DNA from: Limiplasma sp045538465
Lineage (GTDB): Bacteria; Bacillota; Clostridia; Christensenellales; Aristaeellaceae
NCBI GenBank assembly: GCA_045538465.1
Contig: JAZSRK010000162.1
Coordinates: forward strand, 1 to 13,352
Length of the DNA stretch: 13,352 nt
Direction of reading: 5' to 3'
Part shown: in pieces, positions 1 to 7,441 of the stretch
Numbering within the stretch: position 1 is the first letter of the stretch
How the letters are laid out: each line of letters opens with the position of its first letter
Position numbers and translations under genes: made by a program
Notes under the pieces: model-generated
Told to the model about the DNA's origin: nothing
Seen by the model: only the letters and a program-made list of their open reading frames with translations
Database searches by the model: none

Positions 1-125
1 ATATAACGATTATCGTCATCGATGAAAACGATGTCGTGCTTGGTATCCTTGGCAGCAGTGTTGGCCATTTCAATGATCCGCTTGGTCTTTCCGGAACCCT
101 TTTTACCGGCAATTACCTGAATCAA
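1..125 (-). CDS. P-loop ATPase, conserved hypothetical (partial, 5' part only)
   Basis: This minus-strand gene runs off the left edge, so only the first 41 residues are visible. The start is TTG (125-123), chosen because AAGGAGG at 140-134 lies 8 nt upstream and no ATG fits. Residues 7-14 (GKKGSGKT) form a complete Walker A motif. A short hydrophobic strand ending in acidic residues (IVFIDDDNR, about 32-40) follows. The N-terminus resembles a small, uncharacterised Clostridia P-loop protein, sometimes loosely labelled PilT-like; that is recollection, not a search result. It has its own promoter and a structured leader downstream of addB, so it is probably not part of the addB unit. The true function is unknown. 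Confidence 0.75.
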   Translation of the reverse strand, partial: MIQVIAGKKGSGKTKRIIEMANTAAKDTKHDIVFIDDDNRY

Positions 126-164
126 TGGGAACGCCTCCTTACAATTTTGTTTTGTTTTTTACCA

Positions 165-199
165 CGCGGTGGTGCGCCATCGGTCTGCCACCACCTGCG
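165..199 (-). other. Leader hairpin of the P-loop gene
   Basis: GGTGGTG (168-174 on +) pairs perfectly with CACCACC (189-195). A further CGC/GCG pairing (165-167 with 197-199) extends it across one bulged base, giving about 10 bp around a 14-nt loop. It lies between the predicted transcription start (about 208) and the TTG start. The promoter-distal arm can instead fold locally as ACCAC-CGC-GTGGT (161-173), so two exclusive structures are possible. On the minus strand it is followed by A-rich sequence, so it does not look like a terminator. Confidence 0.5.
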
Positions 200-214
200 T
201 TATGCTTCGATATG

Positions 215-244
215 ATTATAGCATGAAACCCATGCTTATGGCAA
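215..244 (-). promoter_or_regulatory. Promoter for the P-loop gene
   Basis: Read on the minus strand: -35 TTGCCA (244-239), 18-nt spacer, perfect -10 TATAAT (220-215) preceded by TGC (extended -10). The predicted start near 208 leaves a leader of about 80 nt containing the hairpin at 165-199. It lies in the 151-nt gap after the addB stop. No addB terminator is visible in that gap. Confidence 0.7.
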
Positions 245-276
245 CGACTTTCCTGTTTTTCTTGTGTCGTTTCCTG

Positions 277-3200
277 TCAAAGTGTTTCGTTTCCTTCGTT
301 TTCCGGCACATTCAGGCGCTGGCGAAGCTCATCCATATCCAGAGGAGGCACCTCCCGAAGCACAGCGCCGGGGCGGTTGGGGTCGAAATGGCAAACCGAC
401 CGATAATCGCACATTTCACAGGCTGCCCGCCCATCCTGCATGGGAGAAATGGCGGTCTCGCCATCCAACAACTCCTGCGCAAGCCGGGTCGCCTCGTCTT
501 TGGCATGTTGGATGAGGGCTTGCAATTCTTGCATGCTCAGGGCATGGGCATCCTTGCGCAAACTGCCGTCCTTTTGTACAAGGGGCGGTATAACACAGGG
601 AACTTCACCGCTATCCATCGCTTGCAGCACTTCCACATCATAAAGGGTAATGCCTTTTAAACGGAACAAATTGCGCAGTTGATCCTGAACGGTCTCTGTC
701 AGGTCGGTCTCGCTTTCCACCAGCGGATCGGCTACATAGAAATAGAACGCGCCTGCGGGCTTGCTGTTTGGTATAGCGTGGGTGCATACATCCAAATACA
801 GCAGCAGCTGCAATTGCAGCCCCCACCACGCCCGATTGGCCTCCAACTGCTGGGGGGAAGATTTGTAGTCGATCACCCGCAGGTACACGCTATCGGGCGC
901 ATCGTAGCGGTCGATCCGGTCGATCCGGCCGCGCAGCGTTACCTGCCGGCCATCCGGCAGCACAAGAATAATGGGCGGCATGCCGCCTTCGTAGCCAAAG
1001 GAAGCCTCTGTACGGTACACAGAAAAACTGCCAGCTGCCAGCTGTTCGGTGATCACCCGGGCGGCACGGCGCACCACATCCTCCGCCAACTGAAGCCGCC
1101 AGAGGTTTAGCTCGCCATCGCCCATAGGGCCTGCCAGTGCCTCCTCCCTGCTGGGGGCCATGGCTTCTTCTGCCATTTCCACGACCCGTTCGGGGGATAC
1201 TGCTGGGTAGTTCGGTTCTTTGCGCGCTTTTTGGGCAAAGCGGTTCAGCGCGTCGTGGTAGAAGTTGCCCGTCTCAATGGGATCCACCCGCCATTCCTTG
1301 AGCACGTTGGGGCGCAGACCATAGTGGAGAAAATGCTTGAACGGGCACCGGGCAAACTCCTCCAAACGGCTGATGGACATAGTCTCATCCCCAAAGAGCA
1401 AGCGTGCCTGTTCTTTGGTAATGGGCGTGGCGCTGCCATCGTAGCGCACGGCCCGAAGCAGCCGCATAGCCGCAGGAGCGGTATGCTGGTTTTCCAGCAA
1501 TTTGATCAACCGCTCCCGGTGCTTGGGGCTCAAAGCGCTTTCGCCCAGACCATCCTGCTGGGCACGAAGCGCCAAGCTCAACTCTGCCAGCGCTTGCGCC
1601 GCCGAGATGGGCAGTTCATCCACCTCCACCGGGGAGGGGCTTACTTGGGCGATCAACTTTTCCGAAAGATTTTTCAGCAGCGGCAAAGGGCGCAGAGCGG
1701 CGCCCTCCGGGCTGGTCTTGGCACAGCTGAGAAACAGGTAGCGGGCAGGCTGCGTCATGGCACGCTTCAAGTCCAGTTTTGCAAAGCGCACCCGGTTATC
1801 ATCGGTAAGGCCGAGGAAGCAGCCGGTCTCCTCTTGGGCGGCAGCGCGTTCCTCCGGGGTGAGGAGGCTTTGGGTGTCCCTTGCCAAAACGCTGTCGCTC
1901 AAACCCATCAAGAACAAGGCATCCACGTTTTCCGGCAAGGAATGTCCCAAAGTGCCCACATGGAGCATATGCCCTGCGGGCGGCAGCGCTGCCAGCGACA
2001 AGGCAGAAAAGCCACATTCCATACGGGTCGCAATGTGCTTGAGGGGGATGCGGCTCCTGTCGCTAAGGCGTACCATCTGATCCATCAGGCTCAGCACAGC
2101 TTGCCAGATCTGGCTGTTCTGGCTTTGCCGCACCGTCAGCCCTGCCTCCAGCAGCTTCTCTTCTTCTATTTTCAGCTTCTCATAAGCCTGTACATCTTCC
2201 AGAAGGGCAAAGACCGCCTCCATGGATTGGGCAGCGTTGCGGGCAGCCACCAAGGCGGCCCGTACCTTTACCAAGGGTTCGATGAGCCGCTGGCGAAGCG
2301 CTTCTAAGCTTTCGCATTCTTCTTCGCCACCCCGGGTGAAGGGCTTCGTCCAACGTGCGCGGTCGATCCCATAGGTGAAGGCATAATTTTCCAAGCGGCA
2401 GCACTCATCGTAGCTTAGGGGCGCATAGCCGCTTTTCATAAGCCCCAGCACATCCCGGTTGCGGTAGCCATCGGCCACGGCACGCATGGCGCACATCAAA
2501 AACCGCACAAGACCATGGCTAAGGGCAGGCAGCTTCTGGTCCGAATAAAAGGGGATACCGCCATCCCGCAAAGCCGTGCTGACAGCAAAGCCATAGCCAC
2601 CCGAATCCGGGTAAAGCACAGCGATGCGTTCCACATCCATGCCCTGCGCCATCAGGCGCATCACCTGCCGTGTCATCAAAGTGGCCTCTTCGTGGGGACT
2701 CAGACCGTCGTAGGCATATACCTGCTGCTGCGGGTGTTCAAAACGCACAGGCGACAGGGTGAACAGTTGCTCATCCAGATGACGGAACACCGGCGCTGTT
2801 TGAAGCGGTTCGGCAGGCACAGCCACCATCCGGGCGGTGATGCCCCTCTGAGCCAGCATCTCCACAAAACGCCCTACACCTTGCCGCACCGGCAAAAACA
2901 GATCGCCATCCGCTGCGGAGACCCCATCACATAGCAACGCCACAGTCAAGCTCAGACATTGCTCCGCTGCTGCGGCCAACAGGCGCATCATTTGGTCGGG
3001 CAAGGTATCAAAGCCGTACACGTACAAGTGCTTGCTGTTCAGGTAATCGCTGCTGTTCAGCCTGCCGGCCACATAAGCCAACTGATCCTCGCTATCGCTG
3101 AAACGGTCGTTGAGCACTGCTTCGTACTGGGCATAGATCATGCCCAGATCCAGCAACTTTTCGCGGGTGATGCCGGAAGGCAACTTACCCGCATATTCCG

Positions 3201-3612
3201 AAAGCAGCTCCGGGGTCATGCCGCCGCGCTTCAGGTCGGTGATCAGCGCTGCTGTCTTTTCCACAAAGCCGCGCCGGGATGCCAGCGCGCCATAATACCC
3301 CAGCTTGTCCTCCAGCTTTTCCAGCGCAAGGCTTACCGCCATACGCCGACCGGATGCAGACAGCGGTTCCCGGCTATCCCTGCCGCTGCTTTCCAAAATA
3401 CGCTCGTAAAGACGGGAAGGGCTTAGTACATCAATGAGAAACAAGCCTTCCAATTGCAAGCGATCCATCAGATCCCGTTCGGCCTGCAGGGTAAGCTGCT
3501 CCGGCACCAACAGGATGCTATCCTCCCCCTGCAGGCGCTTTTCCTCCAATTCCTTCGCCACCGGGACAAAAAGCCGGTGCGGTCTGGCGGTAAGAATACG
3601 TACATTTGCCAT
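277..3612 (-). CDS. addB: ATP-dependent helicase/nuclease subunit B (AddB), Walker A degenerate
   Basis: AddB works with AddA to resect double-strand breaks for RecA-dependent repair in the cytoplasm. The ATG at 3612 follows GGAAGGAGG with good spacing and gives 1111 aa, close to the usual size; an upstream in-frame ATG at 3672 lacks an SD and would run through the intergenic region. The N-terminus has the AddB-typical strand LLVPEQLTLQAERDL. The C-terminal nuclease domain shows the RecB-family residues H786, D898 (GRIDRID), D915-x-K917 (IDYKSS) and Q935-x3-Y939. Four cysteines for the iron-sulfur staple are present: C756, C1065, C1068 and C1074. Odd points: the N-terminal GxxGxGKS/T loop is replaced by ARPHRLF, so no Walker A remains, and addA, normally the next gene, is absent downstream. 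The family assignment is strong; activity is inferred. Confidence 0.95.
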   Translation of the reverse strand: MANVRILTARPHRLFVPVAKELEEKRLQGEDSILLVPEQLTLQAERDLMDRLQLEGLFLIDVLSPSRLYERILESSGRDSREPLSASGRRMAVSLALEKLEDKLGYYGALASRRGFVEKTAALITDLKRGGMTPELLSEYAGKLPSGITREKLLDLGMIYAQYEAVLNDRFSDSEDQLAYVAGRLNSSDYLNSKHLYVYGFDTLPDQMMRLLAAAAEQCLSLTVALLCDGVSAADGDLFLPVRQGVGRFVEMLAQRGITARMVAVPAEPLQTAPVFRHLDEQLFTLSPVRFEHPQQQVYAYDGLSPHEEATLMTRQVMRLMAQGMDVERIAVLYPDSGGYGFAVSTALRDGGIPFYSDQKLPALSHGLVRFLMCAMRAVADGYRNRDVLGLMKSGYAPLSYDECCRLENYAFTYGIDRARWTKPFTRGGEEECESLEALRQRLIEPLVKVRAALVAARNAAQSMEAVFALLEDVQAYEKLKIEEEKLLEAGLTVRQSQNSQIWQAVLSLMDQMVRLSDRSRIPLKHIATRMECGFSALSLAALPPAGHMLHVGTLGHSLPENVDALFLMGLSDSVLARDTQSLLTPEERAAAQEETGCFLGLTDDNRVRFAKLDLKRAMTQPARYLFLSCAKTSPEGAALRPLPLLKNLSEKLIAQVSPSPVEVDELPISAAQALAELSLALRAQQDGLGESALSPKHRERLIKLLENQHTAPAAMRLLRAVRYDGSATPITKEQARLLFGDETMSISRLEEFARCPFKHFLHYGLRPNVLKEWRVDPIETGNFYHDALNRFAQKARKEPNYPAVSPERVVEMAEEAMAPSREEALAGPMGDGELNLWRLQLAEDVVRRAARVITEQLAAGSFSVYRTEASFGYEGGMPPIILVLPDGRQVTLRGRIDRIDRYDAPDSVYLRVIDYKSSPQQLEANRAWWGLQLQLLLYLDVCTHAIPNSKPAGAFYFYVADPLVESETDLTETVQDQLRNLFRLKGITLYDVEVLQAMDSGEVPCVIPPLVQKDGSLRKDAHALSMQELQALIQHAKDEATRLAQELLDGETAISPMQDGRAACEMCDYRSVCHFDPNRPGAVLREVPPLDMDELRQRLNVPENEGNETL

Positions 3613-3630
3613 TGCGGCGCCTCCTTCCTC

Positions 3631-3659
3631 TTGGAAAAAGAACAAAACCATGCTATGAT
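3631..3659 (+). promoter_or_regulatory. mnmE promoter
   Basis: -35 TTGGAA (3631-3636), 17-nt spacer, -10 TATGAT (3654-3659) with an upstream TGC (extended -10). The predicted start is near 3666, leaving a short leader before the SD (AGGGAGG, about 3677-3683) and the ATG at 3693. It occupies the 80-nt gap between divergent addB and mnmE. An addB promoter must overlap it but is not clear. Confidence 0.7.
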
Positions 3660-3692
3660 AACGCCAGCACATCTTCAGGGAGGCTGACGGAT

Positions 3693-5039
3693 ATGACGGA
3701 TACCATTGTGGGCATTGCCACCGCTGCAGGCGAAGGCGGCGTAGCCATTGTGCGCATCAGCGGCGAGGATGCATCCAATCTGCTTTCGCAAGTGTTCCAC
3801 GCCTCAAAGCATCAGCCCCCCTTTGAAAGCCACCGGCTGATGTATGGGCATGTCATGGACGGTGCAGAGGTGGTAGACGAATGCATGGCTGTTTACATGG
3901 CCGCGCCCCGCACCTACACCCGGGAGGATGTATGCGAAATACATACCCACGGCGGCAGCACTGCCGCTGCCCTTACCATGAAGCTGCTCATCCGGCTGGG
4001 AGCTCGCCCTGCGGAGGCGGGCGAGTTTACCCGCCGTGCCTTTATGAATGGGCGCATCGACCTATCGCAGGCCGAGGCGGTGATGGGGGTCATCTCCGCC
4101 CAATCGCAGGCAGCGCTTCGTGCGCAGCAGATGCAGCTAAGCGGCGGGCAGAGCCGTTTCATTAAAGAAGCACAACAACAGCTTACCACGCTTCTGGCCG
4201 GATTGGAAGCCCATATTGATTACCCGGATGAAATTGAGGAAGAAGAAGCCATCAGCGGGCTAAGCGCTGGGCTTGACCAGCTGATCGCCAGCCTGAGCGC
4301 TGCCATCGATGAGCGCAGCGCCCGCATCGTGCGCGAGGGTCTGCGGGTGGCGCTGTGCGGCAGACCAAACGCTGGCAAGAGCACGTTGTTCAACACCCTG
4401 CTGGGCGAGGAAAAAGCCATTGTGACCGATATACCCGGCACCACAAGAGACGTGCTGGACGGCAGCTTTACCTTGGACGGCTGCCGGGTGCTGATCAGCG
4501 ATACCGCAGGCCTGCGCCACAGCGAGGATGTGGTGGAGCAGATCGGCGTGGAGCGGGCCCGTAAAGCCTTGCAGGAAGCCGATGTGGCTTTGCTGGTGGT
4601 GGATGCCTCCCAGCCGCTTACCCAAGAGGACAAAGCCTTGCTTACCGATACATTCCCCTGCCCCTGCGCCACTTTGCTCAACAAGCAGGATATTGCCGTC
4701 GTATCCCCGGAGGATGCGGCTTCGATCGGCGCTCCCTCCCCCATCGTTACCTTGAGTGCCAGAAGCGGCGAAGGGCTGGAGGCGGTACGAAACTACCTGC
4801 GCAGCCAGCTGAAGACCCCGCAGCAATTGCTGCTCACCCACGAGCGCCACATGGCGGTGGCTCGTCAGGCATTGGAGCGGCTGGAGCAGGCTCGGTTTTC
4901 CCTTACCAGCGGCGCCCCCACCGATTTTGCGGCCGTAGATCTGCACGAAGCACTGTACCTATTGGGGCGCATTACCGGTGAAAGCGTGGATGAAAAGCTG
5001 CTGGATGACATTTTCTCCCGGTTCTGCGTGGGGAAATAA
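3693..5039 (+). CDS. mnmE: tRNA uridine-5-carboxymethylaminomethyl(34) synthesis GTPase MnmE
   Basis: MnmE, with MnmG, modifies wobble uridine 34 of several tRNAs to (c)mnm5U, using folate, GTP hydrolysis and K+. The 448-aa product has the normal length. The N-terminal folate-binding domain starts at TIVGIATAAGEGGVAIVRISG and includes GEFTRRAFMNGR (110-121). The G domain has G1 GRPNAGKS (223-230), G2 IPGTTRD (247-253), G3 DTAG (270-273) and G4 NKQD (330-333). The C-terminus ends in the signature FCVGK with the conserved Cys445. The ATG at 3693 follows AGGGAGG. The gene stands alone: its usual neighbours (yidC/jag upstream, mnmG downstream) are not here. A strong terminator follows 26 nt after the stop. 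Confidence 0.97.
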   Translation: MTDTIVGIATAAGEGGVAIVRISGEDASNLLSQVFHASKHQPPFESHRLMYGHVMDGAEVVDECMAVYMAAPRTYTREDVCEIHTHGGSTAAALTMKLLIRLGARPAEAGEFTRRAFMNGRIDLSQAEAVMGVISAQSQAALRAQQMQLSGGQSRFIKEAQQQLTTLLAGLEAHIDYPDEIEEEEAISGLSAGLDQLIASLSAAIDERSARIVREGLRVALCGRPNAGKSTLFNTLLGEEKAIVTDIPGTTRDVLDGSFTLDGCRVLISDTAGLRHSEDVVEQIGVERARKALQEADVALLVVDASQPLTQEDKALLTDTFPCPCATLLNKQDIAVVSPEDAASIGAPSPIVTLSARSGEGLEAVRNYLRSQLKTPQQLLLTHERHMAVARQALERLEQARFSLTSGAPTDFAAVDLHEALYLLGRITGESVDEKLLDDIFSRFCVGK

Positions 5040-5065
5040 ACATAGGATAAGCACATAAATAACGC

Positions 5066-5113
5066 AAAAACAGGCGATGCTGCATTTCTTCATCAGCAAT
5101 CGCCTGTTTTTTT
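5066..5113. terminator. Bidirectional terminator between mnmE and the barnase-barstar operon
   Basis: CAGGCGAT-GCTG (5071-5082) pairs with CAGC-A-ATCGCCTG (5094-5106), a 12-bp stem with one bulged A and an 11-nt loop. There are seven Ts at 5107-5113 and five As at 5066-5070. It therefore works as an intrinsic terminator in both directions, as expected between convergent genes. Confidence 0.9.
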
Positions 5114-5136
5114 CATTCATTTAATAATGAAGCGGC

Positions 5137-5418
5137 TTACGCCTGCACCTGCACAAACTGCACCTTCAGGTGGTAGTTTTCGCGGGCAGCATCTTCAAAA
5201 ACGATGCACAGCCGGGGCAGGTATTCCACCATTTTGCCCTTGGGCTCCACGGGCAGGTTGATCACAACGCTCAGGTCGTTGGTCTCGCTGGTAAGCTCAT
5301 CGTAGAGAGCATCCAGATTCGCGCCGTAATAGAAGGGGAAACCGAGGGTCTCCTTCAGGTAACGATGCAGGGAAATCTTTTCCTCAAAGGCAGTCAGATC
5401 CAGCGTTACTTCACGCAT
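5137..5418 (-). CDS. Barstar-family ribonuclease inhibitor (immunity protein)
   Basis: This 93-aa cytoplasmic protein has no signal peptide and matches barstar, which plugs the active site of barnase-type RNases inside the producing cell. The diagnostic segment LHRYLKETLGFPFYYGANLDALYDELT (residues 17-43) aligns with the barstar helix that enters the nuclease cleft. Asp36 and Asp40 correspond to barstar D35 and D39, Tyr30 to Y29, and Asp76 takes the place of E76; barstar W38 is Tyr39 here. The start is supported by AAGGAGG just upstream, in a TAAGGAGG that includes the stop codon of the RNase gene. The gap between the two genes is only 15 nt, so they are surely one operon with likely translational coupling. 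Its partner is inferred to be the RNase encoded directly upstream. Confidence 0.92.
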   Translation of the reverse strand: MREVTLDLTAFEEKISLHRYLKETLGFPFYYGANLDALYDELTSETNDLSVVINLPVEPKGKMVEYLPRLCIVFEDAARENYHLKVQFVQVQA

Positions 5419-5433
5419 GACAGAGGTTCCTCC

Positions 5434-6336
5434 TTAATACAGCTTAACAAAGCTTTCGAAATTATCGGGGCTGTAGTAAATGAGACCGTCGTTGGAGTAT
5501 ACCAGACGCTCGCTGCCGCGCTTGCCGTCTTCGGTATTCACATCGCACTGGTACCACTTGCGGCCCTTCTCATCAGGCAGGAGACCTTCCCGGTTGCCGA
5601 AGGAATCGCCGCCGATGGCGCAGCCGGGCATTACCTCGCCCAGATTATCTTTCTTGTTGGTAAAGCCGTAATCCTCTGCCTCGCTCTTGGTGAGGTAGTT
5701 GGAGGGCAGGTGACCGTAGTAGAACACATAGGTGGCTACCTCGCCAGCGGTGAGGTATTCCTCATCCTCCACGGGTTCCAGTTCCTGATATTCCTCGCAG
5801 ACGCCTTGGATCTCTTCGGCAGCCGGTGCGGGCTTATCTTCCTTCTTGCCGCCGTTTTCATCCATTACAACATCCACCAGAGCAAAGCTCTCGTAATGGT
5901 CGTCGGTGTAATAGATGAGCATGGGGTTATCGTTGGAGAAAACAATGCGCTTGGCATTGCGGTAGCTGCCGTCAAAGTCGATATCGCACTCGGTCCACTT
6001 GCGGCCGTTGGCATCCGGCAAAATGCCTTCGTAGTTGCCAAAGCGATCGCCGCCGATGGAGCAGCCGGGAGCCACTTCGTCAAGGTTGCCTTCGCGGTTG
6101 TTCCAGCCCATGCCTTCCGCTTCCTTTTTGGTAATGAAGTTGTTGGGCAGTCGGCCAAACACACGCAGGTATACGGCTACTTCTTCCATGGTGGAGTAAT
6201 AGCCATCCTTGGTGAGGGGATAATCTGCGGCATATACAGTGATGGTCTTCTCAGCCAGCGCAGGCATCAAGAGGGAAACTGCCAGCAGCACGACCAGTAC
6301 CATAGCAGTCAAACGAGTCCAAACGGTACGTTTCAT
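5434..6336 (-). CDS. Secreted tandem-barnase ribonuclease (domain 1 intact, domain 2 catalytically degenerate)
   Basis: A 300-aa exported protein of the barnase/binase (guanyl-specific RNase) family. Residues 1-28 form a signal peptide (KR, a hydrophobic core, ALA|E). Domain 1 spans about 48-155 and domain 2 about 195-300. They are joined by an acidic, Pro/Lys-containing linker (about 158-193) with one extra Cys180. Using barnase as template, domain 1 keeps K27, E73, R83, R87 and H102 as K70, E116, R126, R130 and H147. Domain 2 keeps K217, R273 and R277 but has Q263 for E73 and N292 for H102. Barnase R59 is Tyr102 in domain 1 and Arg249 in domain 2. Each domain has a Cys pair (C92/C117, C239/C264) that may form disulfides after export. 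ATG at 6336 was chosen because it begins the signal peptide; an AAAGGAG lies upstream at long spacing. Barstar follows in the same operon. Confidence 0.93.
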   Translation of the reverse strand: MKRTVWTRLTAMVLVVLLAVSLLMPALAEKTITVYAADYPLTKDGYYSTMEEVAVYLRVFGRLPNNFITKKEAEGMGWNNREGNLDEVAPGCSIGGDRFGNYEGILPDANGRKWTECDIDFDGSYRNAKRIVFSNDNPMLIYYTDDHYESFALVDVVMDENGGKKEDKPAPAAEEIQGVCEEYQELEPVEDEEYLTAGEVATYVFYYGHLPSNYLTKSEAEDYGFTNKKDNLGEVMPGCAIGGDSFGNREGLLPDEKGRKWYQCDVNTEDGKRGSERLVYSNDGLIYYSPDNFESFVKLY

Positions 6337-6424
6337 CGATCTTCGCGGCTCCTTTTTGTATAGGTATATTTTCTGCCAGAACAACAGGCAGCCGGTAAAA
6401 GCCGCCCGATTATTCCGGCAGTCT

Positions 6425-6453
6425 ATTATAGCCTGTTCCGTTTGGAAATGCAA
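6425..6453 (-). promoter_or_regulatory. Promoter of the barnase-barstar operon
   Basis: On the minus strand: -35 TTGCAT (6453-6448), 17-nt spacer, perfect -10 TATAAT (6430-6425). The predicted start is near 6418, leaving about 80 nt of leader. The leader holds two short hairpins (5-bp CTGCC/GGCAG and GCCGG/CCGGC stems) of uncertain meaning. Confidence 0.7.
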
Positions 6454-6469
6454 GGCGTGACCATGACCG

Positions 6470-6503
6470 AAAAACGATAAGAAACACAGTATTTATCTCG
6501 TTT
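6470..6503 (-). terminator. Probable terminator of the marR-degV operon
   Basis: On the minus strand AACG-AG-ATAA pairs with TTATCGTT around a 12-nt loop, with a two-base bulge, followed by TTTTT (+ strand A run 6470-6474). The stem is AT-rich and modest. It sits about 50 nt after the degV stop and just before the barnase promoter, where a boundary is expected. Confidence 0.5.
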
Positions 6504-6554
6504 CACAGATACCAGAACCAGTTTTTACATGCATCAAATTTCCGCAAGGGCTTC

Positions 6555-7397
6555 TTAGGGCTTCTTGAAAAATGCAACAGCTACCGCATCCGGACCAGCG
6601 TGGGTACCCACTACGCTGCCCACGATCGTAATGGGCAATTCCTCCCGCTGTTGCTGCCACAGTTCGGCGCTATCCCGAATATACTTTTGCAGCAGATCAT
6701 CCCGCATACCGGTATAGCCCAGCAGCAGCGGCTTAGCAAAGTCTACGCCCCCGGCTGCTTCGATCTCTTTTACCAGCAAATTGTTGCCTTGACGGGATCC
6801 TCTTGCCTTGCCCAGCGCTACGATCTCCCCATCCCGGATACAAATGACCGGCTTGAGGGATAAGAGACTGCCTGCAAACGCTGCTGTTTTGGAGATACGA
6901 CCACCGCGGCGCAAGTATTCCAGCGTGTTCAACAAAGCGATCAGGTGAACATTCTTGCGTTCCTCTCTTATCCGCTGTGCGATGGTGCAGGCATCCAGCC
7001 CATCATCTGCCAATTGCAGCGCCATCTGCGCCAATATACCGGAACCCAGCGCTACCGAATGGGTATCTACTACATAGACCTGCTCGTAATCCTGTGCGGC
7101 GATCATAGCGCTTTGGTAGCTACCGCTCAGTTTGGCAGATACGGTCAGCACCACCGCTTCATCCCCAGCCAGCTTGGCTTTTTCGTACTCATCGGCAAAG
7201 GCAGCCGGGCCCGCTTGGCTGGTGGTGGGCAGGCAGTCGCTTTCGATCAATTTCTCGTAAAATTGCTGATGAGTAATGGTTTGACCATCGATAAAAGTCT
7301 CTTCGCCAAATTGGATGGTAAGGGGCACTACATGCAGCCGCTGGCGCACCTGCGGGGTCACATCTGCGGTGGAATCTACAATGATCCGTACACTCAT
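6555..7397 (-). CDS. DegV family protein (fatty-acid-binding, FakB-like)
   Basis: DegV/FakB proteins bind a single fatty acid and, in characterised species, present it to a FakA-type kinase that makes acyl-phosphate for phospholipid synthesis. The 280-aa length is typical. Motifs are IIVDSTADV (5-13), PLTIQFGEETFIDG (25-38), the TTSQ loop (58-61), SGSYQS (91-96), the LEYLRRGGRIS segment (159-169) and the C-terminal GTHAGP (264-269). The TTSQ, SGSYQS and His266 positions line the carboxylate-binding pocket in the family. ATG at 7397 follows AAGGAGT. It lies 44 nt behind a marR gene with no promoter or terminator seen between, so the two are likely co-transcribed. No fakA is present in the window; the ligand is unknown. 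Confidence 0.93.
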   Translation of the reverse strand: MSVRIIVDSTADVTPQVRQRLHVVPLTIQFGEETFIDGQTITHQQFYEKLIESDCLPTTSQAGPAAFADEYEKAKLAGDEAVVLTVSAKLSGSYQSAMIAAQDYEQVYVVDTHSVALGSGILAQMALQLADDGLDACTIAQRIREERKNVHLIALLNTLEYLRRGGRISKTAAFAGSLLSLKPVICIRDGEIVALGKARGSRQGNNLLVKEIEAAGGVDFAKPLLLGYTGMRDDLLQKYIRDSAELWQQQREELPITIVGSVVGTHAGPDAVAVAFFKKP

Positions 7398-7441
7398 TCA
7401 AATTACTCCTTCCTATTTTAGAGGGCTGTTACCTGTAGGGG

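Noticed and set aside
1231..2307. 358-codon open frame on + inside addB
   Set aside because: Antisense shadow of addB. The translation has no family motif, and the minus-strand frame carries all AddB signatures.
5170..6363. 397-codon open frame on + across the barnase-barstar operon
   Set aside because: It spans two clear minus-strand genes and their gap. Its hydrophobic composition is what antisense of acidic coding sequence gives.
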